From Maribacter vaceletii (GTDB lineage Bacteria; Bacteroidota; Bacteroidia; Flavobacteriales; Flavobacteriaceae): 64,000 nucleotides of DNA. Below, one piece after another: positions 9,767 through 18,828 of this stretch; position 1 is the stretch's first letter, and each line of letters begins with the position of its first letter. Under the pieces are notes generated by a model, which was not told the origin of the DNA, did not search any database, and saw only the letters and a list, made by a program, of their open reading frames with translations. The stretch lies in NCBI RefSeq assembly GCF_003634105.1, contig NZ_RBIQ01000007.1, forward strand, positions 310,001 through 374,000, given 5' to 3'. The position numbers and the translations under genes were made by a program.

Positions 9767-10591
9767 CTATTCTTTCTTAATAAAACCTTGTTCCTTAAAC
9801 GCAATACTTTTTAACTTTAGATATTCCCAAATCTCTTCTGTGTTAGTTGCTTTTGATAATTCTGAAAAGTCTGTTTGGGATAAACAAAATGTAAGAAATC
9901 CATCAATTTTTTCTTCAGGAATTTTAAAACTTTCAGACATTGTTTTCTTTGAAAACTTGGCAATTATTTCTTTTTCTATCTCCATATTTTTATCTCGAGC
10001 TACCATCCCTTTCATTCTATCTGTTCTTCCAGATAACTTATTCAGTATTTTATGTGTATTTATAGTTAGTGCTATTACATAAAAACGCATATACTTACCC
10101 CTATCTGCCTCTATTAGAAGTCGTTCACTTTGAGACATTTTTTCGACATCTGCATTAGGCAATCCTAATACAGAAGAAGTAACGCTAGGTGCAATAGCTA
10201 ACCTTTCAATGTCTAAGTCTATCTTACCGGTTAAATTATAAGGGGTTACTGTAACTTCGTTTAAATTTATTACGTTGTCTACAAGATCCACTACAAGTAA
10301 TTTTTCTAGAAAAATTTTACTGGTAATACTAATTTCTTTTGTTTGGTATTGAACTGCCGTAAAACGAAGCGAGTCCTTTAATTTTACTTCAATAGTAAAC
10401 TGCCCTAAAGAATCTGTGATTGTCGATTTTTTTGAGTTTTTATTTACAATGAGCACAAATAAAACATCATTACTTATGCTTTGTACTTTTCCGTTTAATT
10501 TTATTGTTTTTTCTTGGCCAAAACAAGAACTTAGGGTAAAAACAAAATATAAAAAGATGCAAAATTCAAAAGTTTTTTTTGGTGTTAACAT
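9767..10591 (-). CDS. Carboxypeptidase-like regulatory domain protein, probable lipoprotein
   Basis: A 274-aa exported protein. The N-terminus is hydrophobic with a lipobox-like LSSC. Residues of about 30-115 form a CarboxypepD_reg-like beta-sandwich (KLNGKVQ..., TDSLGQFTIEV, VQYQTKEISI), which is common at the N-terminus of Bacteroidota surface proteins. The remaining half is helical and not recognised. It is not attached to a TonB receptor here. Function unknown. Confidence 0.7.
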   Translation of the reverse strand: MLTPKKTFEFCIFLYFVFTLSSCFGQEKTIKLNGKVQSISNDVLFVLIVNKNSKKSTITDSLGQFTIEVKLKDSLRFTAVQYQTKEISITSKIFLEKLLVVDLVDNVINLNEVTVTPYNLTGKIDLDIERLAIAPSVTSSVLGLPNADVEKMSQSERLLIEADRGKYMRFYVIALTINTHKILNKLSGRTDRMKGMVARDKNMEIEKEIIAKFSKKTMSESFKIPEEKIDGFLTFCLSQTDFSELSKATNTEEIWEYLKLKSIAFKEQGFIKKE

Positions 10592-10704
10592 GAGTATTTG
10601 TTTTTACGAAACGTAAAGTATAAAACAATTGCATCTAACAAAAAATGTCGTAGGTAAAATATTGTTAAATAACAGGGTGTAACAAAACAAAACCCTTTTA
10701 AGAA

Positions 10705-10718
10705 CTGATATATATCAT
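10705..10718 (+). promoter_or_regulatory. FNR-type box upstream of the NMO-like gene
   Basis: CTGAT-ATAT-ATCAT matches the dyad seen at hemN and nrfH. The centre (10711.5) is exactly 36.5 bp from the last base of the -7-like element AAAATTTG at 10741-10748. The start codon lies 70 bp downstream of the box. Confidence 0.6.
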
Positions 10719-10788
10719 ATTCTAAGAGCCAGAATAATAGAAAATTTGCAGTTGGTTATTTTCATAAAACTGTAAAACAAAAATATTC

Positions 10789-12564
10789 ATGGCAAATACA
10801 CATTCTTTTCATATTCCTGTAATGGGAATTGGTTTTACTATCGATTCTCCTTTAAAGGTTTCGCACTTAGGTATTGATTCTGTCATTTCTTTAGTAGATG
10901 ATATTCTATTAGAAAAATTACGCAAAATGTATTGCGAAATTTCGAAGCTTCCATATTCAGAAATAACAGAAAAAATGGAAGACTTTAGAGCAAAAAGAAT
11001 AACATCTTACTTAAATCTAATGCAAAATTTAGCAGAAGAAAAGTTTGAAACTTTAAAAATTGCTACACTAGAATCTAGCAATGAAATAAAAAAGTATTTT
11101 TCTATCCTCCCAGACACTTCTTCTTTAAAAAAAGAATTTAATAAACGAACTAAAGCTAATTTTAATGTAAATGAAATTAAACATTGGCTTAAAGAAAATC
11201 TTTCTATGGGTAGTATAGATGTAAATATCATGACCAAGGTAGATAAAGATAATTATAAAAAGAAAGAACAACTACCAACAGAGTACAATGATGCCCATGC
11301 CGCACTTAGAGGATATGCCACAAGCAACCTTAGTTCTTCTCTTATTTTATCTGCTGGAATGAATCCTAGATTGTATAGCTACATAGAACAGTTTGATGAT
11401 TTTTTTCCAGATTCTAATGGGTATATAAAAAAGAAAATAGTTCTTAAGGTTAGTGATTTTAGGTCTGCCTTAATCCAAGGTAAATTTTTAGCAAAAAAAG
11501 GTCTTTGGGTATCGGAGTATAGAATAGAATCTGGTTTAAACTGTGGCGGACACGCATTTGCTACAGATGGCTATTTAATGGGGCCTATACTAGAACAGTT
11601 TAAAAATGAGAAAGAGTCTCTAGCAACCTCTATTTATTCCATTTTAACTTCTGCATTAAAAAGAAAAGAAAAAACTGTTCCGCAAAATATACTTCCTATA
11701 AAATTAACGGCTCAAGGTGGTGTAGGAACAGCAGAAGAACATAATTTTATACTAAACCATTACAAAGTAGATTCTGTAGGTTGGGGAACCCCTTTTTTAT
11801 TAGTTCCAGAAGCCACAACCGTAGATAAAGCAACTGTAAAAAAGTTAGTAGAAGCCAAAGAAAATGACCTATACCTAAGTAATATATCGCCTTTAGGAAT
11901 ACCTTTTCATAGTTTAAAAGGAAATACTAAGGATGTAGAAAAAGAAAAAAACATTGCCAAAAACAGGCCTGGAAGTTCTTGTCCTAAAAAATTTGTTTCT
12001 TTAAATAAAGACTTCAAAGAATCTGGATTATGTACTGCCTCTAGAGAGTACCAACATTTAAAAATACTAGAACTAAAAAAAGACACCTTAACTCCTAAAG
12101 AATACACCATCCAATACGAAAAAATTATAGAAAAATCTTGCACCTGTGTTGGCCTAGGAACTTCTGCTTTACTAGCTTATGGGTTAGATACAAAAACCGA
12201 AGGAGATGGTGTTTCTATATGCCCTGGACCAAATATGGCTTATTTTTCTAAAACAATGAACCTAAATGAGATTACGGACCATATTTATGGGCGCAATAAC
12301 GTTATTAAAAGAGAAGATCGCCCACATATGTTTATTAAAGAGTTAGGCATTTATAACTCCTTTTTAAAAGAAAAAATTAAAGAGACCAACACACTAAGTA
12401 CTCCTAAAGAGGTTAAATATTTATCTGTTTTTAGAAACAATTTATTAGATGGCTTAACATATTACAAAACAATCTTTAGTAAAGACCCTACTTTTTTAAA
12501 AGCACTTACAAAACAAAAAGAAGAATTAAATATTTTATCTTCAACAATAGATAAGATACAATAA
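10789..12564 (+). CDS. Unrecognised protein with nitronate-monooxygenase-like flavin barrel features
   Basis: I do not recognise a named family for this 591-aa protein. No signal peptide is visible. Two segments resemble the FMN barrel of nitronate monooxygenase/FabK: CGGHAFATDG near residue 252 (compare the EAGGH motif) and QGGVGTAEEHN near 310 followed by VGWGTPFLLVPEA near 331 (compare AAGGI...GTRF). Downstream are conserved-looking cysteines in GSSCPKK, SGLCTAS, SCTCVGLG and SICPGPN, which could hold a metal or Fe-S centre. An FNR-type box upstream suggests low-oxygen expression. Enzyme activity and substrate are unknown. Confidence 0.5.
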   Translation: MANTHSFHIPVMGIGFTIDSPLKVSHLGIDSVISLVDDILLEKLRKMYCEISKLPYSEITEKMEDFRAKRITSYLNLMQNLAEEKFETLKIATLESSNEIKKYFSILPDTSSLKKEFNKRTKANFNVNEIKHWLKENLSMGSIDVNIMTKVDKDNYKKKEQLPTEYNDAHAALRGYATSNLSSSLILSAGMNPRLYSYIEQFDDFFPDSNGYIKKKIVLKVSDFRSALIQGKFLAKKGLWVSEYRIESGLNCGGHAFATDGYLMGPILEQFKNEKESLATSIYSILTSALKRKEKTVPQNILPIKLTAQGGVGTAEEHNFILNHYKVDSVGWGTPFLLVPEATTVDKATVKKLVEAKENDLYLSNISPLGIPFHSLKGNTKDVEKEKNIAKNRPGSSCPKKFVSLNKDFKESGLCTASREYQHLKILELKKDTLTPKEYTIQYEKIIEKSCTCVGLGTSALLAYGLDTKTEGDGVSICPGPNMAYFSKTMNLNEITDHIYGRNNVIKREDRPHMFIKELGIYNSFLKEKIKETNTLSTPKEVKYLSVFRNNLLDGLTYYKTIFSKDPTFLKALTKQKEELNILSSTIDKIQ

Positions 12565-12569
12565 AAAAA

Positions 12570-12604
12570 CCTAAAGGATACACAAGTCTTGTGTATCCTT
12601 TAGG
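12570..12604 (-). terminator. Intrinsic terminator between convergent genes
   Basis: A perfect 17-bp inverted repeat (CCTAAAGGATACACAAG and its complement) with a one-base centre is followed on the minus strand by a T-run (complement of AAAAAAA at 12563-12569). It terminates the cupin gene and may also block readthrough from the plus-strand gene. Confidence 0.85.
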
Positions 12605-12607
12605 GGC

Positions 12608-12901
12608 TTATCTAATTATTATAAATTTAGAATTTTCATTAGCCTTAACCCAATGTTCTACATTCTTTGGGAAACTAAAATGTTGTTGTTCCGTAAGCTT
12701 ATAAACCGCATTATTTATAGAGAATGAAATGTTACCCTCCAAAACAATTAATTGCGCATCTAAAGGAGAACTATGTTCTGGAAACAAAGCTCCTTTTTCT
12801 AAACAAATACTAAGAATTTCTATAGTGTCTGTTTTTATTATTTTATGAACCTGCAAGCCATTAAACTTGGTTTCTTTAATACTATTATTTATAGAATACA
12901 T
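12608..12901 (-). CDS. Small cupin-domain protein
   Basis: A 97-aa single cupin. The pattern FPEHSSPLDAQLIVLEGNISF followed by FSFPKNVEHWVKA matches the two cupin motifs, although the usual second histidine of motif 1 is replaced (EHSSPLDAQ), so metal binding is uncertain. Similar short cupins occur beside nitrogen-oxide and stress genes, but the substrate is unknown. It may be co-regulated with the downstream-facing region only by proximity. Confidence 0.7.
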   Translation of the reverse strand: MYSINNSIKETKFNGLQVHKIIKTDTIEILSICLEKGALFPEHSSPLDAQLIVLEGNISFSINNAVYKLTEQQHFSFPKNVEHWVKANENSKFIIIR

Positions 12902-12983
12902 ATTTTACTTTTTTTTACAAAAAAAGGAGGCCAACTACAACCTCCCTCCTCTTCTTCAACTAAAATCTATGTTAAAAAAATCA

Positions 12984-13805
12984 CTAAATTTTAAATGTAA
13001 CTACGGGCATATTAGCATGGTTTACAATATCTTCTCCTATACTCCCCATAAAAAAATGAGACAATCCTTTACGACCATGTGTAGGAATACCAATAATATC
13101 TGCACCACTAGATTCGCTATAATTTAAAATTCCTTGTTCTACACTATAATCGTTATATATAGCAACCTCAGCTCCTATATTACCTTTTTGTAAAAAGACA
13201 TTTATTTGTTCATAAGCATCCGCAGTACTTAGAAAATTATCTCCAGGCACATTTATATAAACCAAGTCTAATTTTGCACGCAACATTGCTGCAAAATCTT
13301 TAGCCTTTTTAAAAGCTGGTAGTTTATCTTCTTTAAAATCAGACGCAAAAACAAAACGGTCTATTTTAAAGTTTATATGCTCTTTTTTAATTACCAAAAC
13401 TGGTATTTCAGCATTTCTAACCACTTTTTCAGCATTAGAGCCTATGAATATTTCTTTTAAGCCATCTGTACCATGAGAGCCCATAATAATCATATCTGCA
13501 TTGTGCTTTTTAGCTACCTCATTAACTTCAGAGAAAACTTTAAAATGCTTAATTATTGGCGTTATTGTACTATCTTTTACATAGTCTTTATTTAAAAAAT
13601 CTTTGAAACGTTTTTCTGCAAGCTTTAAAAAAAACACCGTTTGTTCTGGATGCATTCCTGCTTCCGACGAAATTAAAGCAGAGTTAAGCTCTAACATATG
13701 CAATGCTAAAATTTCTGAATCGTGTTTTTTTGCTAAAGAAACAGCCACTTTTAATGCATTTTCTGACTGTTCTGAAAAATCTATAAGTACTATTATTTTT
13801 TTCAT
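12984..13805 (-). CDS. Universal stress protein with tandem Usp domains
   Basis: A 273-aa protein with two UspA domains. Domain 1 starts at KKIIVLIDFSEQSENAL and ends with the nucleotide-binding loop GSHGTDGLKEIFIGSNAE. Domain 2 ends with GIPTHGRKGLSHFFMGS. It begins 11 bp after the hemN stop codon and therefore probably shares hemN's FNR-type promoter, matching the known low-oxygen induction of many tandem Usp proteins. Confidence 0.88.
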   Translation of the reverse strand: MKKIIVLIDFSEQSENALKVAVSLAKKHDSEILALHMLELNSALISSEAGMHPEQTVFFLKLAEKRFKDFLNKDYVKDSTITPIIKHFKVFSEVNEVAKKHNADMIIMGSHGTDGLKEIFIGSNAEKVVRNAEIPVLVIKKEHINFKIDRFVFASDFKEDKLPAFKKAKDFAAMLRAKLDLVYINVPGDNFLSTADAYEQINVFLQKGNIGAEVAIYNDYSVEQGILNYSESSGADIIGIPTHGRKGLSHFFMGSIGEDIVNHANMPVVTFKI

Positions 13806-13816
13806 GATTGTAGGGT

Positions 13817-15178
13817 TTAAATTGTCATTGAAAATAATTTGGTTTCTGGAGCTTTTCTATGCAAATGCACATCAAAAGCCATGCATATATTTCTTATAAA
13901 AGGCTTGCCTTTTTCTGTTACTTCTAATTTATTTTCCGAAATAAGCACTAAATTATCTAAGTGCATTTCTTTTAAGTTTTCTAAAACAGTATCTACATCA
14001 TTAAAACTCATATTATCATACCCCCAAGAGGTTTGGTAAGTACACATGAGGTTCAAAATATGTTTCCTTATTACTTGGTCTTCTTTGGTTAATATGTGTC
14101 CTCTATAAATTGGAATTATATTATTATTTACCAAATGCTTATACTCCTCTATACTTTTTACATTTTGTGCAAAACTATACCAACTATCGCTAATACTAGA
14201 TGCCCCTAAACCAACCATAAGCTTTGTTTTAGATGCCGTATACCCCATAAAATTACGGTGTAATTTCCCAGATTTCATAGCGGTATATAAACTATCTTTA
14301 GAAAGTGCAAAGTGATCCATTCCTATTTCAGAGTACCCAACTTGTGCTAATAACTTTTTTCCTTCTTCGTATTGCTCTCTCTTCTCTTCTGGTGTTGGTA
14401 AATCACTGTCTTTATACCCTCTTTGTCCATTTCCTTTTAACCATGGTACATGTGCATAGCTATAAAATGCTAAACGGTCTGGACGCAACTCTTTTGTCTT
14501 TAGAATAGTCTCTTTAACGTGGTCTAAGGTTTGGTGCGGTAGACCAAAAATAATATCGTGTCCAATAGAAGTATACCCAATCTCTCTTGCAATTTCTGTA
14601 ACGTTTTTCACATTTTTAAAAGGCTGTACTCTATGTATTGCTTTTTGTACCGTTTCATTATAATCTTGCACCCCATAACTTACTCTTCTAAAACCTACAT
14701 CATACAAAGCTTGTAAATGTTCTCTAGTAGTATTATTTGGGTGTCCCTCAAAACTAAACTCATATCCTTCAGCTTTTTCAGCTTTTCTAAAAATTCCTTC
14801 TATAAGTCTTTTTAAATTTTCAGGAGAAAAAAAAGTTGGTGTTCCTCCTCCTAAATGTAGTTCTTTAATTTTAGGTTTTTCAGAAAATAATTGGGTATAT
14901 AAATCCCATTCTTTTAAAACGGTATCTATATATGGTTCCTCTACATTGTGTTTTTTTGTTATGCGTTTGTGGCATCCACAAAAGGTACACATACTCTCAC
15001 AAAAAGGTAAGTGTATATACAAACTAATTCCTTCTTTAGAATTACTTTCTTTAAAACTATTTACAAGAGTAGTTTCCCATTTTACACCAGAAAAAGCATC
15101 TATATTCCAGTAAGGAACTGTAGGGTAACTAGTATACCTAGGACCCGAAACATTATATTTTTTAATTAAACTGCACAT
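13817..15178 (-). CDS. hemN: Oxygen-independent coproporphyrinogen III oxidase
   Basis: Radical-SAM enzyme that converts coproporphyrinogen III to protoporphyrinogen IX without oxygen. The N-terminus GPRYTSYPTVPYW and the cluster motif CESMCTFCGC (CxxxCxxC) are diagnostic of true HemN rather than HemW. Length, 453 aa, is normal. It supplies haem for the cytochromes encoded nearby. A perfect ATGATAATTATCAT dyad and a -7 element TATGTTTG lie upstream, indicating FNR-type control. Confidence 0.95.
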   Translation of the reverse strand: MCSLIKKYNVSGPRYTSYPTVPYWNIDAFSGVKWETTLVNSFKESNSKEGISLYIHLPFCESMCTFCGCHKRITKKHNVEEPYIDTVLKEWDLYTQLFSEKPKIKELHLGGGTPTFFSPENLKRLIEGIFRKAEKAEGYEFSFEGHPNNTTREHLQALYDVGFRRVSYGVQDYNETVQKAIHRVQPFKNVKNVTEIAREIGYTSIGHDIIFGLPHQTLDHVKETILKTKELRPDRLAFYSYAHVPWLKGNGQRGYKDSDLPTPEEKREQYEEGKKLLAQVGYSEIGMDHFALSKDSLYTAMKSGKLHRNFMGYTASKTKLMVGLGASSISDSWYSFAQNVKSIEEYKHLVNNNIIPIYRGHILTKEDQVIRKHILNLMCTYQTSWGYDNMSFNDVDTVLENLKEMHLDNLVLISENKLEVTEKGKPFIRNICMAFDVHLHRKAPETKLFSMTI

Positions 15179-15195
15179 ACCTGTTATTTACACTA

Positions 15196-15239
15196 CAAAC
15201 ATAGACATACAGAGTTCTACAAAATATGATAATTATCAT
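15196..15239 (-). promoter_or_regulatory. hemN promoter with FNR-type box
   Basis: The perfect palindrome ATGATAATTATCAT is at 15226-15239. On the minus strand a canonical -7 element TATGTTTG occupies 15203-15196. Dyad centre to last base of the -7 element is 36.5 bp, the same as at ccoS, the NMO-like gene and the porin. Confidence 0.72.
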
Positions 15240-15417
15240 GTAAATAGGCCTTTATTACAGCTATTTATATTCCTTTATTTTATTATACCTTTTTTTTGAT
15301 GATTTTCTTTTATTTACACAAAACAAAATATTAGATTTAACGTTAAATTCTAATGCTAACCAAATTTTGAAATATCTTTATAGTAGTATAAATACTACTT
15401 TTTAACATTTTTAAATT

Positions 15418-16308
15418 ATGACATTATTATTAATGGCTGCCGGACGCGGAAGTCGATATGGAAAATTAAAACAGTTTGATGATTTAGGCCCAAATGGCGA
15501 GCTCTTAATGGAGTATAGTATTTTTGATGCTATAGAAGCCGGTTTTACACAAATTGTGGTTATTACCCAAAAAGATAAAGTAGACTTTACACACAACCAC
15601 TTAGACGAACGTATTCCAGAAGATATTGAGTTAGATGTAATTGCACAAGAAACTTCAGACATTCCTTATGGGGTTGCTTTTATGGAAGATAGAGAAAAAC
15701 CTTGGGGTACTGCGCATGCCGTATGGTCTGCTCGTAATGTAATAGAAGATGCTTTTGTGGTAATAAATGCGGATGATTATTATGGCAAAGAAGCTTTTAT
15801 TAATGCTGCAAAATTCTTAAATAATCCGGATAGCGAAAATAGCTATGGTTTGGTTGGCTATACATTAAAAGAAACCTTATCTACTAATGGTTCTGTTTCT
15901 AGGGGAATTTGTAAAACAGATGGGGACAATAATTTAATTGCTATAAATGAGCATTTAAAGATTGAAAAGAAAGCCAATGTAATTACGGATATTACTACTG
16001 GAGCAAATTTTAGTGGAGAAGAATTAGTTAGTTTAAATTTTTGGGTATGTCAACCAGAAATTTTTGAAACTATAGAAGAAGAATTTATCACCTTTTTAGA
16101 AGACAAAAAATTAGTAAAAAGCAGTGAATTATACTTACCGCTAATTATTAAGAAAATAATGGATTCTGGCGAAGACACTATTAAAACTATCCCTTCTAAC
16201 GAGCAGTGGTTTGGTATTACTTACGCAGCAGACCGTGAAGAAGTGGTACAAGCTCTAAAAGAAAAAACAGATAATGAACAATACCCTGTTCCTATGTGGC
16301 AAGATTAA
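15418..16308 (+). CDS. Sugar-phosphate nucleotidylyltransferase
   Basis: A 296-aa NTP-transferase fold protein. The N-terminal signature LLMAAGRGSRYGKLKQ is the nucleotide-binding loop; VINADDYYG carries the metal-binding aspartates. It probably makes an NDP-sugar from a sugar 1-phosphate. It is followed after 3 bp by a NahK-like kinase, so the pair probably phosphorylates and then activates a sugar, analogous in logic to AmgK-MurU. The sugar cannot be read from sequence. Confidence 0.82.
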   Translation: MTLLLMAAGRGSRYGKLKQFDDLGPNGELLMEYSIFDAIEAGFTQIVVITQKDKVDFTHNHLDERIPEDIELDVIAQETSDIPYGVAFMEDREKPWGTAHAVWSARNVIEDAFVVINADDYYGKEAFINAAKFLNNPDSENSYGLVGYTLKETLSTNGSVSRGICKTDGDNNLIAINEHLKIEKKANVITDITTGANFSGEELVSLNFWVCQPEIFETIEEEFITFLEDKKLVKSSELYLPLIIKKIMDSGEDTIKTIPSNEQWFGITYAADREEVVQALKEKTDNEQYPVPMWQD

Positions 16309-16311
16309 AGT

Positions 16312-17382
16312 ATGCAAACGTATTCTAATACTGTATTACAAAACATAATATCTAACTTTATAGATAATGCTCAAAAGTATTATTTTACTCCTATAACAAA
16401 CGGATTAATTAACACTACTTTTTTAGTATCAGATACCAATAATTACCCTACATATATTTTACAACGAGTAAATTCTGACGTTTTTCTAGACACAGCTGCT
16501 CTAATGCAAAACATAAACAATGCTATTGGTGTTTTGCAGCACAATACTTATGCTAAAATTGAGTTTTTAAAATCCAAAGAAAACAAAAAATACGTTTCTA
16601 CAACGCATGGAGATTGGCGAGTATTAACTTATATAAATAATACTGTTGTTTATAACACAACCACTAATACCAAAGTTGCTTTTGAAGCTGGTAAAATTAT
16701 TGGCACATTTCATTCTCTTTTAGAAAAAGAAGATACTACAAAGTATAAAGATAGTATTCCGGATTTTCACAATTTAGAAATACGAAAAAAACAATTTTTA
16801 AAAGCGCTAGAAACTACCTCTGTAGAACAAAAAACAACTGCAAAAAAAGCAATTACATTTACGAATACTCTTTTTCCAATATTGAGCCCTCTTCAGGATT
16901 TAAAAATACCTGCTAGAGTTTGCCATAACGACACTAAACTCAATAATATTTTATTTTCTAAAACCAATACTAAAGCGCTTTGTCTTATAGATTTAGATAC
17001 TATTATGAAAGGATATTTTTTTTATGATTTTGGAGATGCCGTACGTACCATAGTAAATACTGCTCCAGAAGACGAAAAAGAATTGAGTAAAATAACTTTT
17101 AACAAAGAGTTATTTATTGCGTTTGTAAATGGCTTAAAAACCAATTCTAATTTCTTAACCCATGAAGAAATAAAAACGTTGCCTTTAGGTGTTGTTTTTA
17201 TGCCTTTTATACATGGTCTAAGAGCCTTAACCGATTATTTGAACGGGAATAAATATTACAAAGTTAGTTACAAAAACCAAAATTTAGACCGTGCTATAAG
17301 CTTGTTTTCTTTTGCCCAAAAAGCAGCTAAAGAACTAGATTTTATGACCAACCTAATTTATTATGGAAACCCTTCTACTTAG
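16312..17382 (+). CDS. APH-fold sugar kinase, NahK-like
   Basis: A 356-aa phosphotransferase. The catalytic loop VCHNDTKLNNILF (HxDxxxxN) and metal motif LIDLDTIMKG are intact, and the arrangement resembles N-acetylhexosamine 1-kinase. It lies 3 bp after the nucleotidylyltransferase and is probably translationally coupled. The 3' end overlaps the convergent rubredoxin gene by 8 bp. Likely substrate is an amino sugar, but this is inference. Confidence 0.8.
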   Translation: MQTYSNTVLQNIISNFIDNAQKYYFTPITNGLINTTFLVSDTNNYPTYILQRVNSDVFLDTAALMQNINNAIGVLQHNTYAKIEFLKSKENKKYVSTTHGDWRVLTYINNTVVYNTTTNTKVAFEAGKIIGTFHSLLEKEDTTKYKDSIPDFHNLEIRKKQFLKALETTSVEQKTTAKKAITFTNTLFPILSPLQDLKIPARVCHNDTKLNNILFSKTNTKALCLIDLDTIMKGYFFYDFGDAVRTIVNTAPEDEKELSKITFNKELFIAFVNGLKTNSNFLTHEEIKTLPLGVVFMPFIHGLRALTDYLNGNKYYKVSYKNQNLDRAISLFSFAQKAAKELDFMTNLIYYGNPST

Positions 17383-18817
17383 TACCTAATACTAAATGCG
17401 TTTCTTTAAAACTACTTTTTGGTGCCTCGCAAACAGGGCAAGAGTAATTATCTGGTAATGCTTCAAAAGAGGTTCCTGCTTTTACATTTCTTTTACTATC
17501 GCCATAAAATGGGTCATAAATAGTAAAACAAGAATTACATTGATACACTTCTGATGGTTCTTCTGGGTTTGCCTTAATTTTCTTTTTAGTTGGTACCGAT
17601 ACACTTCCTAATTGTCCAAAATACTTTTTACTAAGCTCCATTAACAAGCCTGGAAGTTCTATCTTATCTACATCTTGGGCATACATTTGATACACTTGTG
17701 TATTAGGGTCAAAGTTTTTAAAATGCAGCACATTATACGTTGGCCTTACCTCATAATCTTTTACAATAGTTGGCGGTGTATTTTTCTCTATTAATACCGA
17801 TGCAAAATGCGTTCTTTTACCAGGAGAATTACTAATACCAAAAGTAAGTCCGTAGGTACTAATATCATTCTGATCAAAACTACGAACTAGGAATTTTTTT
17901 AACTCTAAAGCCTCCTTATCATCTACAGGTAAATGCCAATTCATTTCTAGTTGTGAATGACGTATATTAATACCCCATTGCCCTAAAAAACGCTCTAATT
18001 GTGGTCTACTTTCTGTTTTTATTCCTTTTACAATAAAAGATTTCCAAGGGGTAATACATATTTTACCAATACTATTATCCAAACAAAAATCACAAAAATG
18101 CTTTAAAAAATCTAAATCGTATTTATTGTTGCGCCAGTATAAACCTAACCAATACTCATCTAGTCCCATACGGTTCATCCCCTCATAATACGGAAAAGTT
18201 AAATACGGAATTTGCAATTCCTTTTCCATAATTTTGTTGTTGGTATCTAGTTTTTTATTTAATAGAAAAAAGATATCGTCTATAGATGCTACCTCCTCAT
18301 AAATTTCCTCTATAGCACTAGATATTTTAGTAATATCCCAACTGTAGACTAAAACAGGGTAGTAAGCACCCTCTTCCCATTCTGGTAATTTTATATATAA
18401 ATACCAATAATCTTCATTTTCTGATGCTATAAAATTTAAGTTCCCACTAAAAATTGGTACCAGCCTTTGCTTTGGGTCGGTAATATTAATTTTAAGTAAT
18501 GGTTGGTAATTAAACCCTTCTAAAATATAGAGGTAGGTAGAACCTTTTAACCAATGCGTCATATTAAAAATATCGGCAGAAACGTAAGAACACACTATAT
18601 TTTGATAGCCTCTTTCCGATTCTATATCGGTATTAAACTGCGATAAGCTTTCTAATTGTTTTTCACTTACATCTTTAAGCGGAAAAAGCAAATCTTGGCG
18701 AGAACCAAAATACACTTCTTTTAAACCAGCAGCTTCTAGCATGGTAATGCTATCTTTTAATTCTCCTGGAGAAGTAATACCGCCTTTTATTAAAATTCTA
18801 TGCAAATCATCATTCAT
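17375..18817 (-). CDS. Rubredoxin fused to a siroheme-reductase-like scaffold lacking siroheme ligands
   Basis: A 480-aa protein. The C-terminus (about 420-475) is a rubredoxin: YQCNSCFTIYDP and YSCPVCEAP supply two CxxC pairs. The N-terminal part resembles two ferredoxin-like half-domains of nitrite/sulfite reductases (residues ~10-60, with SRQDLLFPLKDV; ~235-275, with CITPWKSFIVKGI). The C-x5-C...C-x3-C ligands for the 4Fe-4S/siroheme centre, present in NirB in this window, are absent. It starts 11 bp after nasA, so it is probably an electron carrier or assembly factor for the nitrate reductase. Confidence 0.78.
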   Translation of the reverse strand: MNDDLHRILIKGGITSPGELKDSITMLEAAGLKEVYFGSRQDLLFPLKDVSEKQLESLSQFNTDIESERGYQNIVCSYVSADIFNMTHWLKGSTYLYILEGFNYQPLLKINITDPKQRLVPIFSGNLNFIASENEDYWYLYIKLPEWEEGAYYPVLVYSWDITKISSAIEEIYEEVASIDDIFFLLNKKLDTNNKIMEKELQIPYLTFPYYEGMNRMGLDEYWLGLYWRNNKYDLDFLKHFCDFCLDNSIGKICITPWKSFIVKGIKTESRPQLERFLGQWGINIRHSQLEMNWHLPVDDKEALELKKFLVRSFDQNDISTYGLTFGISNSPGKRTHFASVLIEKNTPPTIVKDYEVRPTYNVLHFKNFDPNTQVYQMYAQDVDKIELPGLLMELSKKYFGQLGSVSVPTKKKIKANPEEPSEVYQCNSCFTIYDPFYGDSKRNVKAGTSFEALPDNYSCPVCEAPKSSFKETHLVLGTK

Positions 18818-18828
18818 ACCACTTCTTT

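Noticed and set aside
15226-15239. ATGATAATTATCAT considered as a Fur box
   Set aside because: It lacks the 7-1-7 arrangement, precedes low-oxygen genes rather than iron genes, is not seen at the siderophore receptor, and has the spacing of an FNR site.
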